Shown here: in pieces, positions 7,544 to 18,400 of the stretch | Layout of the letters: every line of letters begins with the position of its first letter | Position numbering within the stretch: the stretch's first letter is position 1 | Source: RGIG6374 sp045600965 | Lineage (GTDB): Bacteria > Bacteroidota > Bacteroidia > Bacteroidales > UBA932 | Reading direction: 5' to 3' | Length of the DNA stretch: 21,172 bases | Assembly (NCBI GenBank): GCA_045600965.1 | Contig: JAZRYW010000063.1 | Location: forward strand, 1-21,172 | The notes under the pieces: model-generated | Told to the model about the DNA's origin: nothing | The model's database searches: none | What the model saw: only the letters and a program-made list of their open reading frames with translations | Translations under genes and position numbers: made by a program

Positions 7544-9027
7544 TACAGTCCCTCCTCCATCGAAAGTTCCCTTATCTGGCCGATGAGCTTGTTTATCATT
7601 CCCATCTTGAGGTTGTGCAGCTCGTCCGAGATGTCCACCTTGTAGTAGTGGGGGTTGATGATTCTCTTCTCGGTGACGTTGAGGTGGGAGAGGTTGTCAT
7701 CGAAGAAGGCCTTGTCTTCGGTCAGCGTGTGGGCTTCCATCACCTGCACGCCATTGCGGACGGCGGGCGTCTGGAGCGGCCTCCACGAATATCTGCCCTT
7801 GTCGAACGATTTGACTTTGGTCTCGTCGAACTCGTCCCTTGCCGTGAACGCCTCTCCGCTCTCGATGAGCTTCGATGTCCTGTCTCCGCGCAGGCAGGTC
7901 ACGTCCAGTTTGAACTGTCCGTTCTGGATGATGCGGTAGGTGATCTGGAACCCGGGGTTGATGAGTTTTATCTTGTCCTCGGATCGCTTGAGCAGAGGCT
8001 CGTCATCTATCTGCACGAGTTTGTAGACATTCCCGAAACAGGGGTTGTGCTTGCTGGTGGCGATGGCGTCGCCCACGCCGAACGCATCGATGCGGGCGCC
8101 CTGGCGCTGCAGGTCGGTGATGATGTATTCGTCGAGGCCGTTGGTGGCGAATATCCTGCATCCCTTCATATCTGCCTCGTCAAGCCTTTCGCGACATTTC
8201 TCGGAGAGGTAGGCAAGGTCGCCGCTGTCGAGGCGTATGCCGTAGCCGGGAGCGTAGGAGTCATCTATGCCGTTGGCCTTGAAGGCCTTGATGGCATTGA
8301 TCACTCCGCAGCCCAGAGTGTCGTAGGTGTCCGCCAGAAGGATTATGTTCTCCCCGCGGTGCGTCTTTATATAAGTGTCGAAGGCCGTGTATTCGCCCTC
8401 GATGGAGCAGCCGAAGGAGGTGATGTAACTGTGGGCCATAGTGCCGCTGGCCTGTATGTCGAAAAGGGTGGCTGTGAGGATGTTGGAACTGTTGATGCAG
8501 CCTCCCAGATATGCCGCCTTGCCTCCGTAGACGGATGCCCAGGGCCCGTGGGCGCGGCGCGAACCGAATTCGCTCACCGGCTTGGGGGCCGCGGCCCGGC
8601 ACACGCGCGAGGCCTTGGTGGCTATGGCCATCTGGTGGTTCATTATGCTCAGGAGGGGCGTCTCAAGCACCTGGGCCTCGATAATAGGCGCCACGACGGT
8701 GATTACGGGCTGGGTGGGGAAGGCTATCTCGCCCTCACGCATCGCATACACGTCGCCGGTGAACTTCATAGTGGAGAGGTAGTCGCGGAAAGCGGCGTAT
8801 CCGTCACCCGGCAGGAACTTCCCGAAGAATGCGCCGTCGGCCCTGCCGAGGCTTGAAATCATTTCCATCGCCTCGCGTATGCCGCAGACCACAGCCCAGT
8901 TGTTGTTGTCCGGAGCCTTGCGGAAGAAAAGGTTGAAGATGGCAGTGCGGTCCTTCATCCCCGCATCGTAGAACGACTTTCCCATAGTGTACTGGTACTT
9001 GTCGGAATTGTATGCTATGTTGAACAT
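7543..9027 (-). CDS. pncB: Nicotinate phosphoribosyltransferase
   Basis: 494 residues, full length. It makes nicotinate mononucleotide from nicotinate and PRPP, using ATP. The N-terminus (NSDKYQYTMGKSFYDAG) matches the family's start, which carries the YQ-TM motif, so ATG 9027 is right. Other conserved blocks are EFGSRRAHGP (153-162), GTMAHSYI (195-202, around the active-site histidine), GIRLDSGDL (263-271) and AFGVGD (315-320), which lines the phosphate-binding site. It is first in the operon with pncA, so nicotinamide released in the cell is deamidated and recaptured as NaMN. Transcription probably starts in the inverted repeat at 9046-9096, giving a short leader. A site-specific NAD regulator could act there, but none is encoded in view. 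Confidence 0.95.
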   Translation of the reverse strand: MFNIAYNSDKYQYTMGKSFYDAGMKDRTAIFNLFFRKAPDNNNWAVVCGIREAMEMISSLGRADGAFFGKFLPGDGYAAFRDYLSTMKFTGDVYAMREGEIAFPTQPVITVVAPIIEAQVLETPLLSIMNHQMAIATKASRVCRAAAPKPVSEFGSRRAHGPWASVYGGKAAYLGGCINSSNILTATLFDIQASGTMAHSYITSFGCSIEGEYTAFDTYIKTHRGENIILLADTYDTLGCGVINAIKAFKANGIDDSYAPGYGIRLDSGDLAYLSEKCRERLDEADMKGCRIFATNGLDEYIITDLQRQGARIDAFGVGDAIATSKHNPCFGNVYKLVQIDDEPLLKRSEDKIKLINPGFQITYRIIQNGQFKLDVTCLRGDRTSKLIESGEAFTARDEFDETKVKSFDKGRYSWRPLQTPAVRNGVQVMEAHTLTEDKAFFDDNLSHLNVTEKRIINPHYYKVDISDELHNLKMGMINKLIGQIRELSMEEGL

Positions 9028-9047
9028 ATGCAGATTGCTAGGACGCG

Positions 9048-9055
9048 CAAAATTA
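9048..9055 (-). promoter_or_regulatory. -7 box for pncB-pncA
   Basis: On the minus strand it reads TAATTTTG, matching TAnnTTTG, 20 bases before the pncB ATG. The position 19-20 bases further upstream does not hold a TTTG, so the -33 element looks weak and the promoter may need help from an activator or from the symmetric site. Confidence 0.55.
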
Positions 9056-9063
9056 GATAATTT

Positions 9064-9094
9064 TTTGGAAATGGCTATTATTTATCTAATTTTG
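9064..9094 (+). promoter_or_regulatory. Promoter of the DUF3575-giant lipoprotein operon
   Basis: TTTG at 9064-9067, exactly 19 bases of spacer, then TAATTTTG at 9087-9094. This is a full match to the Bacteroidetes vegetative consensus TTTG-N19-TAnnTTTG. The start is expected near 9099, giving a leader of about 70 bases before the ATG at 9170. It is the only good promoter seen upstream of the three-gene operon. Confidence 0.75.
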
Positions 9095-9169
9095 CGGCCT
9101 ATTGCATCCACCTGTATCCCATATTTTTGTGATATCTTTTTTTTGACGCGCCACATTGCAGACGTTGTT

Positions 9170-9772
9170 ATGAGGAAGACTTTGTTTATTTTAGTGCTCG
9201 CGCTTTCCATCCCTGTGATTTCAAATGCACAGACAGGGGAGCGCAGATCGTTCGACATATCGACCAACCTTCTTGACTGGGCTTCGCTCGGTACGGCCAA
9301 CCTTGATTTCGGCGCGTCCGTCGCAAGAAATTTCTCCCTGCACCTTTCCGGGCAGTACAATCCCTGGGAGATAGAGCCCGAAAAGGGGAGCATCCATCTT
9401 ATTGAGAACAATCGCTGGTCGGCTTCGATAGGAGCCCGCTACTGGCCCTGGTATGTGTTTTCGGGCTGGTGGGTGAGCGCAAAGGTCCGCTATCTCGATT
9501 TTACCGAGTTCGGCACCCTCAGCGGGTCGGCCGGCTTTGACGGCAACGCCCTGGGCGCAGGTCTGTCAGCCGGTTACACCCTTATGCTTACGAAGAATCT
9601 CAATATGGAATTCGGAGCCGGAGTCTGGGGCAACAAGTATTTCTCCAGAACGCTCTACGACGATCCCGAGTCATACCGCTCGGGCGCTGCCGGCAGGGAC
9701 AATGCTCCCTACCATATGAACGACTATGCGAGGATGGTAGACCTTAATCTCTCCATCCACTGGATTTTCTGA
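9170..9772 (+). CDS. DUF3575 outer-membrane beta-barrel protein
   Basis: 200 residues. I chose the ATG at 9170 because it gives a proper signal peptide (MRKTLFILVLALSIP...SNAQ, cleavage about residue 20-21); upstream in-frame starts would add sequence that is part of the promoter. The mature part begins with STNLLDWASLGTANLDFGASV and LHLSGQYNPWEI, the characteristic opening of the DUF3575 family, which are small barrels found in Bacteroidetes, often near fimbrial or surface-protein genes. Further amphipathic strands follow, and the chain ends in phenylalanine (IHWIF), the usual signal for BAM-dependent insertion. The next gene starts 25 bases downstream with no promoter or terminator between, so I infer an operon with the giant lipoproteins and a possible role in their display. 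Confidence 0.85.
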   Translation: MRKTLFILVLALSIPVISNAQTGERRSFDISTNLLDWASLGTANLDFGASVARNFSLHLSGQYNPWEIEPEKGSIHLIENNRWSASIGARYWPWYVFSGWWVSAKVRYLDFTEFGTLSGSAGFDGNALGAGLSAGYTLMLTKNLNMEFGAGVWGNKYFSRTLYDDPESYRSGAAGRDNAPYHMNDYARMVDLNLSIHWIF

Positions 9773-9797
9773 GAAAAATATTAAAACAGATAACACT

Positions 9798-12700
9798 ATG
9801 AAACATTCAAAGCTAACCGGCCTGCTTATTGGCGGCGCGGCGTTGATCATCACCGGATGTTATGACGGTGATATCGATTCCCTGCAGAAACAGATCGATG
9901 ACCTGCATTTCAGCGACCTTAAAACACAGGTGGAGAATATCGACAAGTCGGTGTCCGACCTGGAAATCATCCGGGACGGAGTCGCTCCGGCCGTGGAGTC
10001 CCTCACTGAAGCCAAGAACAAGCTCGTAGAGGAGCTTACCGAAGCTCAGGGCAAACTTTCCGACGTGGAGACCGCCTCCGCCGAGGACCAGGCGACGGTA
10101 CTCAGCCTGCAGGAGCAGATCTCCCAGATAGAAGCGGCCATCGAAATGCTTCTCGACGCCAATCTCGATTCCCGTATCGATGCTCTGAAAGACTTCATCA
10201 ACACTTTCGACACGCGTATGGACGCAAGGCTCGGCAACCTGGAGACCCAGGCCCAGACCTTCGCCACGATAGAAGCGTTGGCAAAGGTTCAGGCCGTAGT
10301 GGATCAGATGGTGGAAGGCTTTGACCAGAGCTTCGTGGCGGCTCTGGAGCGCAACCAGGCCCTCGTTGTGGGATGGGTGTCCCAGAGCGATGCCATCAAG
10401 GAACTTTTCAGCCACTATTATACACGCGGCGAGATGGACGCCAAACTCGCCATCCTCGATGCCTGGAACAAACTCCAGGATGAGAAGATAGAAAGCCTGG
10501 AGAACAGGCTCGACTCCCTCAAGCAGGCCATCCCCGATGCCATAAAGGAAGCCATAGACGGAGTGAACAGACATTTTTCAGAACTCATCATTGAAATCAA
10601 CGGCACCTTGACGGAACTCGAAGCCGATTTCAAGGATCTTGACAGCCGCGTCGCAGCGCTGGAGAAACTCCCCGCAGTGATAGGCGACTACAGCCAGTAC
10701 AAGGGCACCCTCGTGGCCGACATCATCAAGCTTCAGGAAATCCTCGGAAGCGATGACCGGGACGGAACCCTCACATCACTTGTCAACACGCTCAAACTCC
10801 TTCTGACCGACAGTGAAGGCGAATACTACAAGTTGAGCGAGATAGTTGCCTCCCTCGCCGCCAACACCTCCGCCACGCAGGATCACGAGGGCCGCATTGC
10901 CTCCCTCGAGCAGCTTGCGCCGACCCTTGCAACCCTTGACAGCCTCAACTCGCTCAAGGCCAGTGTGGAGGAACTGTGGTCGATAGCAAACCAGAACGAA
11001 CTGGATATCAGGGAGCTCACCACCAAGGTCAACTACATCGTGGGCCTCTGGACCGATGCGGTCTATAACCAGATACAGCAGAATACAAGCGATATCGACT
11101 CCCTCCGCCTCGACGTCGACAAGCTCATCGCAGCCGTCGGCTCCAATGAATTCGAGGAGGAGACGGGCATCTACAAGCTCATTGCCGACATCAACAACAA
11201 GATTGCGGAACTCCGCATCGAGGAGATGTGGGACAACATCAATGACGTCAATGAGTTGCTCGCCACCTGCCACGTGGACGACTATGTCGGCCTGCAGAAG
11301 GCTCTGGACAACCTTTTCGGAAGGTTCAAAGACATCTGGGACCTCATAGGAAAAGATGAGAAACTCGACATCGAAGGCAGCATCATCAACGCCATCAACG
11401 TCATCAACGCAAGATTCGGCAACCTCGGCGACCAAAGCGTGGAAGAACTCATTGCCGCTCTCAGGAGCGACCTCAACCTCATCAAGGGCGCCGGATGGAC
11501 CGAAGGGCTCGATCTTTCCTCACTCCGTCAGGCCCTGCTCGTCCTTCAGAACGACCTCAAGGGCAAGGCCGACACGACTGACGTCAACGCCATAGGAAGT
11601 GACGTGTCGGACATACAGCAGACTCTGCTCACACTCATCACCTCTCAGGCCGTAAATGACACGCTGTCATACTACCTCCTGTCGGCAACGGCCGCAGAGA
11701 CCTATGCTACCATCGCATCGATGAACGAATTCATCGCAAGTTACCACACGCTGGTGGGCGACACCGATGAAATCCCCGGCACAAACACAATCCTGGGACG
11801 CCTGCTTGCCCTTGAAACGGCCCTTGGCGCCGGAGAGGAGGATCTCGACTGGGCTGATAACCTCGTCGCCGCAGTCAACACCCTTCACGGCCTTGTCGGT
11901 GACAGGACGGTGGCAGTCTCTGCCGATTCAGTGGCTCACGCGATAATCAAGGACCTTATGGCGACTCTGCTGGGAGATGATGAAGCCACCGGCACGGACA
12001 CCTATGCCACACTTGCGGCCAAGCTTGCAGCCAAGATCAAGGGCTTCGAAGACGAGATTGCAATATTCAAGAATCTCAGCGTCTCCCTCGGAGAGGACGG
12101 CAAGGACGGCCAGTATGGCTATTCCCAGATTGATAGTGCTGTCGAGAAGGTATATGCTCTCCTTCAGAAGTATGTATCCGACTATGATGCCGCCAAGGGC
12201 ACGTTCACCACTCTTGCCGGACGCTTCGAGGCCATAGAGGCTCTTCTGGGCACTGATTTCTTCAGCACTGAATATACTGTGGCCGCTGCCATAGATGAAA
12301 TACTCGATATGATAGGCGAACTCGGTGACGGCAATTCCGTTTCAGGCCTGATATCCACCCTTCAGGGCACCTACGACGACCTTATCGCCGCTCTTGTCGG
12401 CAAGTCCGGCTCCAGTGTCGGGGATATTACCGACAGCCTCAGCCTCAATTCCCTGCGCGCCCGTCTGGACACCCTCGGATTCGGTGACGTAAAGCAGGAC
12501 GGCAAGACTCTTGCCGAAGCCCTTGGGGAACTCAGCCTGTCCATCAAGGCCATCAATGACTATACCGGTACCGGCTTCCAGGGCGACACCACGCTGACAA
12601 GCGCAATCAGAGCCCTTCAGGATTCCCTCGGCAATTTCTCAGAAGCCGGATATCAGAACACCATTTCCGGCATCAACGCCAGCATACAGAACCTTCTCAA

Positions 12701-15494
12701 TGCTCTTGCCGGACTTGACGACGGCGGTACGATTGACAATGTCAAGGATTTGAGACATAAGTTCGACACCATAGCCAACCTTCTCGATTCCCTCGACCTG
12801 TATGGAAAGAAGGGTATGTGGGATATCCTTGACACTCTCAGCAGCAGGCTGAAAGACCTTGATACATTGATAGGAAACGTCGAACTTGACTATACAATTA
12901 CAGAAAAGATTAAGGAAATATGGGATAAAATGGAGGATCCAGACTACATGAACAAGTTCCTTAACGAGGAGCTGTTTGCAAGGCTTATGGGTCTGACTTC
13001 CATTGAAGCGCAACTGGGTACCGTGGAAAATCTTCCCGGACCGGAAAAGAACCTTGTCTCGGCAATCAATTTCCTCTACGGCCAGATTGTGGACCCCGTG
13101 TCACAGGCAGACCTGGATGCTGCGATTGAAAACGTCGTCGGCACCGGTACGATAGACTATCACACCATAAAGGCTCTCAGCGATGCCCTTGTGACTTTGA
13201 AGGGCAGGCTTGACAACGAACTCGGTGAAATGCCCGATGACTGGGGCGACAGGGGCACCGTCTATGAGGCCATCCGCAATCTGCAGACGACGCTTGACAG
13301 TTCTCTGGGTGAGAACACGACTGAATATCCCACCGTATGGGCAGCCATCGCGGATTTGCTGCGTATGATAGGAGCGGCAAACGGTGACGATCCTGCAAAG
13401 GGTTTGAACGAACTGCTCCACTCTTTCGTCTATGTTCCTCAGTATTCTGACGGCAAGGCTGAACTGGGATGCGTGGCAAATAATAAAAATGTCATCACGA
13501 CCCTCGGTACCCTGAATATGCAGTTCTCCATTAATGCCGAGGAGGGTTTCTTCACGAACCTTTCCGAAGGCAGATACGCGGTCAGAGCCCTGATTAAACC
13601 TCTGACAAGCAGAAGCGATGCCTTCGATAATGTCAAGGTGGTTGATGGAACAATTTCACTCAATGCCGCCGACCGCAAGAGGGCGACAGTCACTTTCAGC
13701 AACGTCAACCTTGAAAACCAGGGCGGCCTGAAAACGAATGTCATAAAGACTACTGAATCTTACGCCATAGCAGTGCAGCTCACTGACTCCGGTGACGGCA
13801 CTTCTTTCACGGCTCCCTTTGTGGGCATTGCCTTCAAGAATGAAACCGGTGAAGTCTTCAGCGTTTCCGCCACTGCCGAGGGCTATGCCAGGGCTATGAA
13901 CAATGGCTCTTTCCGGTTCTACACCAAGGCCAATGGCGCCAAGGTGACTCTTTCCGTAAAGGATGTGCTTGGAAACGGCTATTCGGTGGCCAAGACCGGC
14001 GAAGACTGGCTCACCATTACTCAAGATGACAATGTGATAACTGTCGTGCCGAAGGACAGTAAGGCGCATTCTGGCGGAAGTGTGATTGTCACCGGAAGCA
14101 CCGGGCCTAAGACGTTCACCTTCGAAGAACTTACATACGAATTCAGTCTCAGCAACGTCGACGAAGACCTCACCCTGAGCGGTGACCCCAGTGCCGGCTA
14201 TGTGCTGGAGAGCGATTTCTTCTCTGCCGGCACATACAGCTTTGCTTTGGCAATCGATCCTTCGGATAACGGATATCTCTATGACGGTGGCTATGTCATC
14301 AATGACGGTGGCTCCTGGGCAACCGTAACCCGCACGTCGGGCAATCAGTTCAGCATAGCGCTGACACAGAATGACTCAGAAGCGCCGAGAAGTCAGGCTG
14401 TGTCCATCCTTTCCGACAACGGCAGCGGCGAAGGTGTCAACTTCACCGTCACCCAGGCCGCAAAGACCATATACTCGTTCGCTCTGGCTGACAATCTTCC
14501 CACTGGCCTGACCAAGTCCGGTAACACCCTGACCGCGACAAACGGCAAGTATCACAAGTATGAAGGCATCACGCTTGTCGCCACTCCTTCCTCTCCGGAA
14601 TATGCTTATGGATTCACCATCACCAAGTCTGCAGGAGCAGACTGGATAAGCGTTCCCAGCTCCATCGATGGCCTGAGCTTCGATATGACACTTGAAACTC
14701 ATATTGGCACGGAAGCAAGGTCCGCTACCCTGACCTTCACTCCCACCGACAATATATCAGCATCTCTTGAAGTTACCGTAGTTCAGAATCCCGGCAAGTT
14801 CGAACTGAAACTCTTGGATGTATCCAGCAAACACAGACTTTCTTATGATGAAAATACGGGCTTCATCAATGCCTGGTATGCTTGGAATTATCCGTATGAG
14901 AAGAATCACACAAGGTTTAAAATTTCGGAAGCAGCTATCCGGCTTGACCTTGACGGCTATCCGAGTGATGCCTTGACCTTCTCCTGTGTGGGCGCTTCCG
15001 GCGTCTCAGTAGATACGGATGGTAATCTCAGTTTCACTCTTGATATGAATAAGACCAAAGATACTGTTGCAACCAGATCGATATCCATCTCGGCCGCTGA
15101 CGGCAATGAGAACGTTACGCCTCTCACACTGACATTCAAACAGCGGGAGATATGTTTCGAGGAAGTCGTTGGCAAGGAAGCACCCACTTCGTTGAAAGCA
15201 GGTGATGAATTCACCTTCACTTTGGAGAACAATACTGATACCGGCTCTGCTTTTGAAATTACGAATTATACTGGGAATTATTATTACAGAGGAAGGAGCT
15301 TAGGACATATGTATATAGAAGATAATAAACCCACCTTGTCTTCTAGCGGCACGAATGCTACAATATCCGGCCGAGTAGGTACTAGTAGTTATGGTGGGGC
15401 TTGGGCTGGCGGCTCAATAACAGTGAAGGCGAAGCTCATATTGAATGATCAAGAGTTCATCAAAGAAGAGACATATAATATCGGCAAGAAGTAA
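9798..15494 (+). CDS. Giant coiled-coil lipoprotein with BACON-like C-terminal domains (paralogue 1)
   Basis: 1898 residues. Lipoprotein signal with lipobox ITG-C21, followed by acidic residues (CYDGDID), which resemble surface-export signals of Bacteroidetes lipoproteins. Residues about 25-290 are heptad-rich coiled coil (DSLQKQIDDLHFSDL, VLSLQEQISQIEAAI). About 290-1200 are degenerate helical repeats of the form (T/S)xxxAIxxLxxxLG, for example TVYEAIRNL and TVWAAIADLLRMIG. At 1212-1220 comes YVPQYSDGK, a module also seen in the next gene. From about 1350 four or five beta-rich units of 100-115 residues resemble BACON/Ig domains, with W1404, W1507 and W1616 and units closing in VTQ, VVQ or FKQ (1553, 1663, 1781). 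No enzyme motif is seen. Probably a surface stalk carrying a binding head; ligand unknown. The stop overlaps the next start. Confidence 0.85.
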   Translation: MKHSKLTGLLIGGAALIITGCYDGDIDSLQKQIDDLHFSDLKTQVENIDKSVSDLEIIRDGVAPAVESLTEAKNKLVEELTEAQGKLSDVETASAEDQATVLSLQEQISQIEAAIEMLLDANLDSRIDALKDFINTFDTRMDARLGNLETQAQTFATIEALAKVQAVVDQMVEGFDQSFVAALERNQALVVGWVSQSDAIKELFSHYYTRGEMDAKLAILDAWNKLQDEKIESLENRLDSLKQAIPDAIKEAIDGVNRHFSELIIEINGTLTELEADFKDLDSRVAALEKLPAVIGDYSQYKGTLVADIIKLQEILGSDDRDGTLTSLVNTLKLLLTDSEGEYYKLSEIVASLAANTSATQDHEGRIASLEQLAPTLATLDSLNSLKASVEELWSIANQNELDIRELTTKVNYIVGLWTDAVYNQIQQNTSDIDSLRLDVDKLIAAVGSNEFEEETGIYKLIADINNKIAELRIEEMWDNINDVNELLATCHVDDYVGLQKALDNLFGRFKDIWDLIGKDEKLDIEGSIINAINVINARFGNLGDQSVEELIAALRSDLNLIKGAGWTEGLDLSSLRQALLVLQNDLKGKADTTDVNAIGSDVSDIQQTLLTLITSQAVNDTLSYYLLSATAAETYATIASMNEFIASYHTLVGDTDEIPGTNTILGRLLALETALGAGEEDLDWADNLVAAVNTLHGLVGDRTVAVSADSVAHAIIKDLMATLLGDDEATGTDTYATLAAKLAAKIKGFEDEIAIFKNLSVSLGEDGKDGQYGYSQIDSAVEKVYALLQKYVSDYDAAKGTFTTLAGRFEAIEALLGTDFFSTEYTVAAAIDEILDMIGELGDGNSVSGLISTLQGTYDDLIAALVGKSGSSVGDITDSLSLNSLRARLDTLGFGDVKQDGKTLAEALGELSLSIKAINDYTGTGFQGDTTLTSAIRALQDSLGNFSEAGYQNTISGINASIQNLLNALAGLDDGGTIDNVKDLRHKFDTIANLLDSLDLYGKKGMWDILDTLSSRLKDLDTLIGNVELDYTITEKIKEIWDKMEDPDYMNKFLNEELFARLMGLTSIEAQLGTVENLPGPEKNLVSAINFLYGQIVDPVSQADLDAAIENVVGTGTIDYHTIKALSDALVTLKGRLDNELGEMPDDWGDRGTVYEAIRNLQTTLDSSLGENTTEYPTVWAAIADLLRMIGAANGDDPAKGLNELLHSFVYVPQYSDGKAELGCVANNKNVITTLGTLNMQFSINAEEGFFTNLSEGRYAVRALIKPLTSRSDAFDNVKVVDGTISLNAADRKRATVTFSNVNLENQGGLKTNVIKTTESYAIAVQLTDSGDGTSFTAPFVGIAFKNETGEVFSVSATAEGYARAMNNGSFRFYTKANGAKVTLSVKDVLGNGYSVAKTGEDWLTITQDDNVITVVPKDSKAHSGGSVIVTGSTGPKTFTFEELTYEFSLSNVDEDLTLSGDPSAGYVLESDFFSAGTYSFALAIDPSDNGYLYDGGYVINDGGSWATVTRTSGNQFSIALTQNDSEAPRSQAVSILSDNGSGEGVNFTVTQAAKTIYSFALADNLPTGLTKSGNTLTATNGKYHKYEGITLVATPSSPEYAYGFTITKSAGADWISVPSSIDGLSFDMTLETHIGTEARSATLTFTPTDNISASLEVTVVQNPGKFELKLLDVSSKHRLSYDENTGFINAWYAWNYPYEKNHTRFKISEAAIRLDLDGYPSDALTFSCVGASGVSVDTDGNLSFTLDMNKTKDTVATRSISISAADGNENVTPLTLTFKQREICFEEVVGKEAPTSLKAGDEFTFTLENNTDTGSAFEITNYTGNYYYRGRSLGHMYIEDNKPTLSSSGTNATISGRVGTSSYGGAWAGGSITVKAKLILNDQEFIKEETYNIGKK
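12885..12983 (+). other. AT-rich variable island inside giant lipoprotein 1
   Basis: Codes for residues about 1030-1062 (DYTITEKIKEIWDKMEDPDY...). It is visibly more AT-rich than its surroundings and does not align with the second giant, although sequence before about 960 and after about 1098 does. A comparable island lies at the same architectural position in the second gene. Confidence 0.5.
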
Positions 15495-18400
15495 TGAAAC
15501 ACAAATTCACCCACATATTATGTCTCTGCGCGGCAGCCGTGATCTTCACGGGCTGCCTGCGCGATGACCTGGCCGGTACGCACTACCGCATAGTGGACCT
15601 GAACGTCAACACGGTTGCCGCCCAGGTGGACGCTATGGAAGCCACCACTGATGAGCTCAAGACAGTCAGCGCCGGCCTCCCTCCCGTGCTGGAGGCCCTT
15701 GACGGAGCCAGGACCGAGATAGAAGGTCAGATAAAGGCCCTTATGGCAAGACTCAGTTCCGCTGCAGGTGACCAGACCGAACTTCAGGCGGCAATACTTG
15801 CCCTTCAGCAGAGATGCCGGATGCTGGATGCCGCATATCAGGCAGTGGCCGCCGCCGACCTCGAAACACGTCTTGCCGGCCTCGAGGAGAGGATGGAGTC
15901 GCTCTCCGGAGAATCGGATGCGCGCGCGGCCGCCATCGGGACATCCTACGAGTCTTTCATCACTCTTGACCGGCTGGCCTCCCTGGCCGCTGCCGCGCAG
16001 GCCATTCCCGATGTGTTCGGTGACGAATTCGACACCAACCTCGACAAGTGCAAGGATCTTGTCATACGCTGGGTGTCCGAAAGCGAGGCCATACTCGGCC
16101 TTTTCGACGACTACTACACCAAGGAGAATATGGATGAGAAACTCTCCATACTCTATGGCGCAGAAAACCGTCAGGACAGCCTCCTGACCTTGTTCGGCAA
16201 CGTGTCGGACAGCCTCGACAGCGCTCTTCACACGGCCATCGAAGAGGCCGTCAGCGGAGCGTCACGACATCTTTCGGAAGAGATTGACGCTATCGGAGCG
16301 CGGCTTGACACCCTTCTTTCGCAGGCCGCCGATCTCCAGAAGAGGGTTTCATCCCTCGAGAGGATGGCTGAGATAATAGGTGACTACTCCTCCTACAAGG
16401 GCACTCTGGTGGCAGATATCCTGGCGCTCCAGAAGGCAGTGGGCGACACCGGCACAATCACCTCCCTTGTCAATACCCTCAAACTCGTTCTTTCCGACGG
16501 TGAGGACGGCTACTATGACCTCGCGGCCGCAGTTGCCGAACTCTATGACGCCACCTTTGCCGTAGATGACCAGGGCAGGCGCCTGAAGGCCCTTGAGGAC
16601 CTGTTCGGCAAACTCGCTTCCGTCGAGGCTCTTTCAGCTCTCAAGGAAGACGCCGCCACCCTCGGCGAGAAGGTGCGCCGGAACCGGACAGACGTGGCCG
16701 CCCTTTTCGAGACGGTCAACGAATTCTTCGCCAGATGGGATGACGCCCTTGCCTCTTCCGTGGGCAGGACTGCCGCAATGGCGGAGGATTTAAGGAATGA
16801 AAGGGACAAACTGCTCTTCGCGCTCGGCAGCAATCTGCAGGGCGAGGAAAGCGGCATCTATAAGGTACTCTCCGACATCAATCTTGCCATCACCTTCTGG
16901 AACATCCCCGATGCGCGTGACAGCCTCGACAAGATAAACACTGTCCTTGAAGGATGCAATGTGGACGGAGTCTACGGCCTTCAGAACTGCCTCGACCGCA
17001 TCTACGGCGAACTCGTTCAAATCTGGGGCCTTCTCGGAGGCTACGATGACGATCATTTCCTCCATATAGGGTACAACATCATCGACGCCATAAACAAACT
17101 CAACGCAAAATTCAGCGGTGCCGATGCCGCGGCACTCATCGCCGCGCTCAGAGCTGACGTGGACATCCTTCACTGGATTGAAGGAGAGGACACCCTGTCC
17201 CTGGCATCCCTCGACTCCCTGACCACCCTGCTCAGGACCACTATGGATGCCAAGGAAACAAAAGACAACTTCGGGCTTCTTAGAGACAAGGTCAAACAGA
17301 TCCAGGACTATCTTGAAACCCTGATGACCACAGAGCACTTCAACGACAGTCTTCAGGTCTATCTTCTCAAGGCCACAGCCGACACGACATACTACACCGT
17401 CGAGGAACTGACGGCCTTCATAGATGCGTATGAGGCGCTCTTCGGCGTAGCGCCCACACCGGCGTCCGGAACCGTGCTGGAGCGCCTTGCCTCCCTGGAA
17501 GCGCTTGTTGGCGACATTGACCTCTGCTGGATGAGCAACCTTTATTCCGCTGTCAACGCCCTGCATACTCTGGTAGGTGAGAAGTCAGTTGATTTCCAGG
17601 CGGATTCCATCACAAGGGGCATCATAGACGACCTCATCGATACGCTTTTCAATGAGAAGGACCCGGTCCCTGCCGCGACTGTCGCGGGGTGGATATGCGC
17701 CTTCGAAGGGGAGATAGACACGCTTAAGAATCTCAGCGTCACTCTCGGTGACACGCTGTTCACTTACAAGGAGATTGACAAGGCCATAGAGTATGTCTAC
17801 CGGACCTTGATGGCCTATGTCAGCGTTGACAACTGCGAGGCTTCCAAAGGCGGGTTCGCCACTATGGCGGATAGGTTCAAGAATATCGAGCAGGACATAA
17901 TCGGTGAGAATTACTTCTCCACCGAATATACCATAGAGGATGCCGTGAAGAATATCTTCGCTCTGATGGGTGACACAACTATGTTCAGCACCGATGCAAA
18001 GACGCTGATAGGCAATCTTGACAGTCTGCGCAACTCTCTCGTCGAGGCCCTGGTGGGCGAAGGCGGGTCAGTCGGAGATTCCCTCAGCCTCAAATCCATC
18101 AGGGACAGGCTTGACAATCTCGGCTTCACCGGTGTGTTCACCACGGGAGGCAAGACTCTTATGGCTGTGCTGGATTCGATGAACACGGCCATTGAGGGAA
18201 TCAACGCTCTTCTCGGCTCGGACGAAGATGGAAAGACACTCACTGAACGTCTCCGTGAGATGCAGCAGGCAGTCGGAACATTCTCCGAGATGGGTTATGC
18301 TTCAGATCTGGCATTCATAAACGGCTGCCTTCACGACCTTGATTCCCTGCTCACCGTCGATGACGGCAAGGGGCAGGGCGGCTCGGTGAAAGTGTTTTAC

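Larger units (their letters stand above)
9046..9096. repeat. Perfect 15-bp inverted repeat between divergent promoters
   Basis: Left arm 9046-9060 is CGCAAAATTAGATAA; right arm 9082-9096 is its exact reverse complement, with a 21-base spacer. Each arm holds one TAATTTTG -7 box pointing outward. The arrangement may be just a symmetric divergent promoter or may double as an operator (see findings). Confidence 0.9.

Noticed and set aside
7615..8856. 413-codon plus-strand open frame
   Set aside because: Antisense shadow of pncB, whose active-site motifs are all on the minus strand.
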